From assembly GCF_021869535.1 (NCBI RefSeq), contig NW_026262712.1, forward strand, positions 106,017,640 through 106,081,639: a DNA stretch of 64,000 nucleotides, read 5' to 3'. Of the stretch, positions 24,235-64,000 are shown one piece after another; within the stretch, counting starts at the first letter, position 1, and each line of letters begins with the position of its first letter. Made by a program: the position numbers and the translations under genes. This DNA is from Mytilus californianus (lineage: Eukaryota; Mollusca; Bivalvia; Mytilida; Mytilidae). The notes under the pieces are model-generated. The model ran no database searches. It saw nothing but the letters and a program-made list of their open reading frames with translations, and had not been told where the DNA came from.

Positions 24235-26933
24235 TTTTTCAGTTTTCTCATTTCCCTAATCTCACAGAAATTGTTTCGTATAAGCTATTGTGTAATATCT
24301 GCAATGAGAAAACTATCCGCACAAAACAAAGGATGGAAAAGTGAACTTATTCTGGTCCCAAAAGTCAAAGGATAGGAAAGGGAACCTATATTGGTCACTG
24401 TCACTTTTCATTATCCACAACTATCCATTGCAGACTAAATGATGGGAAAATAAATTGATACTGATTACTCTATGGTCCCCATCACTGTAGGATTGATTCG
24501 TATTTTTCAACGGAATAATGAAGATAATCCTGGTTTTCAGTGGAACAAAAAGGTAAGTTATCAAAATTTTATTGAAATATAAACTCAAAATAAAGTGTAA
24601 AAATATTGAATAAAGAGATTCATATGATATAAGGCACCAATTCAATAACAAAATATCTGAGATCCAATGTTTACATAAATGTACAATGGCACATACTGAA
24701 TATAACAACAGCACTAAGTATTCTAACAGTATTTCAAATTAATGGCACTTCATATTAATGTAAATGTTAAACACAAAAACAACCTAGTGGTGATGACATG
24801 CATTTGATATGAGTACTATATTTCTATGTGGGGTGATTTTTACTGTTTTCAACTTTTCTGTAAAATTTCCTCACTCCTACAATGTTTGCTGTATAGTAAC
24901 AGAAAAGATCTGCAACTTTAAAAAACACCCTTTACTCATTAATTCAAGTGTGAACAAAAGATAGCTACATGGACTATTACATGGAAATATTCAAATTATT
25001 TCTTTTTTACCACACTGTAACAAATATGTCACACACAAAAATCATTAGCCATAATGAAAATGGAAAAATCAAAATTTGCCCCCCCCCCCCCCCTAAAAAA
25101 AATTTCTTAGTCCTACACTTCCTCAAGAATAGTTTCTCTTTTTATTTTTAGCATAAGCTATAAATTTCAACAACAAAATGTTATTTGAAAATTTTCTCCA
25201 TTTCAGAATGCTTATGAATTTTCTTGGGGGCAAATAATTGAATAAACATACTATGGAACAGAAATAAAACAAATAAATGTTTTTGAAAAACACTGAAAGC
25301 ATTACATAACATGATGAATGGTGCAGTAATTGTAAAAGATGACATTGAGTATGTTGTTCAGTTTTAAATGAGAGCAGTGAGCATGTTCAATCTGAGTATT
25401 ACAAAGTGCATTCCTAGTATTATATCAAATAGTAATGGAGCATATAATACATATGTTAGTGTTTGTTTACAAGCGCTTGGTTTGGGGTTTACAAAATAGA
25501 AAGTAATGGGCCAAAAAAACAAACAAAAAGATAAAGACTATAGAATAAATTGCCCAAAAAAACATAGGACAGAGAAAGAAGGCATAAAAATAAAGAATAC
25601 AGAAATGAAAGACCCAACCCACATTCAGACCCTCCTATATTCCAGCATTTAGTCCAAGACAGGCCAGTATAATTACTGAAGAAAAACTGACTTCAGTATT
25701 TAATAGAAATGTAAGTCACAGTGATCTACTTTTTTCATGGAGCTGATAAAAATGTATTAAGTTAGCTGACTTATTGTAACAAAACATTCAAAAAATTAAT
25801 TCAGATATCAAAATTACTTTATCAATAACTATAAAATATTATTTAAAGAGGATAACTTAAGGATGTGACTCAGAATACCTGACTGCAGGGCTCATAGTGT
25901 AAATTAATGTGATTGTGAGCAATGAAGGGGAAAGATTGCGTTAATAGTGGGACTGGATTTATTTATAACTGTGAAAATGTCAAGCATTATAACTTAAAAA
26001 ACATTCTTATTACTAAATATATTATTAATTGTAAAATATTGCAAAAAAAGAAAATATTTTACATTGAATAAGATGATGGGGCTGTATGAAATCTATGTCC
26101 CACCTCCAAATGAAATATGTGAAAAAAAGCCTGGCCTTACAGTCTATAAAATTTTGAGTAGGATTGTCATACTAAAGAATCAGAAATCTAATAATCAAAA
26201 TACTGGATTTACTGTTACAAGCACAAATTTTGTACTCCAAATATCAAGTAAAGATTTATGACTGAAAGGCCTGGACCTAAAATGTGAAACTTTATATGTG
26301 TCTGTAATGGATAAATTGTAAGTCATGATTACCAAAATATTACAGGAATAAATACAATGGTCAAATATCATTGATATATCACTAAGCAAATCTAGAATAG
26401 GGACCTAATGTAAACAGACCCAAAGTCACATATGAAATGTAGGTCACAGGTAGACTCGAAGCTGTGATTTTTATGTGAGAGAGAGATTTAGTACAGCAAA
26501 TCATTTTACAGTTTGAGAGTTATACAATATTTAAATATCAATGATATAATAAGGCTTCTTCTGAAATTGACATCATCTGAAAATTACCAAAAATGTTAAT
26601 CCATATAACTGTGTCATAGTTGTTGCATTCTGTTGCACTAATTAATACTAATTAACACTAATTAACACTAATTAACATGATTGGTATCACAAAGTATCTG
26701 ACAAAACAAGCTGAAATGAAAAACTTAACCATGCTTGATATACATGTGTATGGATAGACAAATGTTATATATATGCCTTAGCTACATTTGTGTATTGTAT
26801 AAAAATATTACATTGTTAAGCCTCATCATCAGAATAATTTTGGACAAGTTTTATTAAAAGATTTCATCTTGATCAGAAGTTGAAAGTCAACTTTGCATAG
26901 CTAATTTTTTTTTATAAAAATGTTTAAGAAAAT
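24235..26933. other. 3' flank of gart in block B
   Basis: No gene recognised. Includes a poly-C tract at about 25079-25093 and a 10-bp minisatellite (ACTAATTAAC, about four units) at 26636-26676. Homologous to the block A flank 101-3414. Confidence 0.6.
26850..26855 (-). terminator. Candidate poly(A) signal of gart
   Basis: AATAAA on the minus strand about 80 nt after the gart stop codon. This segment is missing from block A, where about 130 bp between the stop region and the 3' UTR is deleted. Confidence 0.5.
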
Positions 26934-62786
<35,853 letters not shown>

Positions 62787-62835
62787 CTGTAAATATACAA
62801 GCAAAACAGGTTACAATATTTTTACACGCATTTTT

Positions 62836-63110
62836 ATGCCCCACCTACGATAGTAGAGGGGCATTATGTTTTTGGGTCCGTCCGTCCCGCTTCAAGTTTA
62901 AAAGTTTTTGTTCAAGGTAGTTTTTGATGAAGTTGAAGTCCAATCTACTTGAAACTTAGTACACATGCTCCCTATCATATGATCTTTCTAATTTTAATTT
63001 TAATGCCAAATTAAGAGTTTTGACCCTAATTTCACGGTCCACTGAACATAGTAAATGATACTGCGAGTGGGGCATCCGTGTACTATGGACACATTCTTGC
63101 TATATATGTT
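62836..63110 (+). repeat. Common mussel interspersed repeat
   Basis: Begins 'GCCCCACCTACGATAGTAGA', contains 'GATGAAGTTGAAGTCCAATC' and ends 'CCGTGTACTATGGACACATT'. I recall this as a very abundant repeat in Mytilus. Confidence 0.7.
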
Positions 63111-64000
63111 ATAAGGTAGTTAATGATATCTTAATCTAGAATCGGCTTAAATAGGAAGCCATTGATGAAAGGAATAAATTTACTTAATAAGAAGTAGCAA
63201 AGTGCTGATTGAAGAAGTTTGTCCTGTTGAGGATGGCTTCATTTTAACAGAAAGTTCTATTGTATAACAAGAATACAAATTCTGTCTAACTACGGTACCA
63301 ATATATTACATTTACATGTAAACTTGGGTCATTTTGTACTTCCTTCCTCAGTTTTCTGCATGTTTCCTGAATGCCATTTATAAATGCTTGATCATCTCAA
63401 TATATCATGTTAACCATAGTTCAGTTTACAATTTCAGCATTAACTTACTTTTAAAGGCCATATAACAACAACTACATGCTTTAGAGTGCCTCTTTTTTTT
63501 TTAAACGAAAAAAAATAAAAAAAATATTTAGGGTTCTTTTAATGTTCATCAATATTGTTCTGGCAGCAAGAGTCCAGCTTTTGAGACATCAAAGGAGAAC
63601 ACTGTCTGCATTGTACACAATGTTCTAAACCAGACCCCAACCCCTGACATTTCAGGATTTACATGTTGTTTGAATTTTTTTCTTCTCTCAAGTCTTTCTT
63701 AATTCTCGCAACCCATGCTTTAGCTATTTAAGAGGTTGAACCATCTGCCACAACCGCACCTAAATCGGTCCCTATTTAGGACAGTTTAAGCTATGACCAT
63801 CAGATGCAAAATTGTTTGGATGTCTTAATGTTATCTAAAAGAGAGGTGAAAGATACCAAAGGGACATTCAAACTCATAAGTCGAAAATAAACTGTCAACG
63901 CCATGGCAAAAAAAAAAATAAACAGCTGCGCCATGAGCGCATGATACGCCCGTTGTCTTGTGTGTGAATTTTTATGCAATAAGCATAAATAGTTTCTGAC
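63111..64000. other. Intron or upstream sequence with repeat fragments
   Basis: No gart exon found. 63838-63905 ('GTGAAAGATACCAAAGGGAC' ... 'AACTGTCAACGCCATGGC') is another common mussel repeat. Confidence 0.5.

Noticed and set aside
62836..64000. Search for the missing first coding exon of gart (nucleotide-binding 'GSGGREHALAW' region)
   Set aside because: No such motif was readable on the minus strand here; it is most likely beyond the window.

Overview
The window comes from an AT-rich eukaryotic nuclear genome. It is most likely a bivalve mollusc, probably a mussel (Mytilidae). Conserved coding sequence is split into short exons with GT/AG boundaries. The introns are full of dispersed and tandem repeats that I recognise as typical of mussel DNA, such as the family ending in a 'GTTGTCTCATTGGC' block and the 'AAGGGCAATAACTCC' family. 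Small secreted C1q-domain genes, a family known to be expanded in bivalves, are also present. The species assignment is inference from these signs, not a database match.

The main gene is on the minus strand. It is gart, the trifunctional purine-synthesis enzyme with domains in the order GARS, AIRS and GART (bacterial PurD, PurM and PurN). Nineteen coding exons can be read from 62786 down to a stop codon at 26934. All exon phases fit, giving about 946 residues. Only about the first 65 residues (at least one exon plus the promoter) are missing, beyond the right edge.

The most striking feature is a partial tandem duplication. Block B (about 24235-49110) holds the 3' half of the working gene. 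Block A (about 101-21980) is a second, decayed version on the same strand. It keeps one intact GARS exon (20600-20768) and the last three PurN exons (5081-5198, 4109-4248, 3415-3603). It has lost the last GARS exon, all AIRS exons and the start of PurN. Each block also carries a C1q-domain gene on the opposite strand. In block B that gene sits inside a gart intron. In block A its exon 2 is intact but exon 1 is different. Insertions present in only one block (a 1.37 kb inverted-repeat element, a TTAA-flanked MITE, a SINE, and others) must either postdate the duplication or have been lost from the other block.

Layout. 1-7300: 3' end of block A with the PurN exon copies. 7300-19230: repeat-rich replacement of the lost AIRS part, holding a SINE, tandem arrays, non-LTR and Penelope-like retroelement remnants, and a candidate C1q exon 1. 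19230-21980: C1q exon 2 and the orphan GARS exon. 21980-24235: repeats between the blocks. 24235-30542: PurN exons of the working gene. 30543-36602: a long intron with a 2.2 kb direct-repeat element. 36603-42251: AIRS exons. 42611-62786: GARS exons, with the nested C1q gene at 44445-45811 and a large satellite-rich intron at 51155-58894. 62787-64000: intron or upstream sequence with mussel repeats. No rRNA, functional tRNA or CRISPR was seen.
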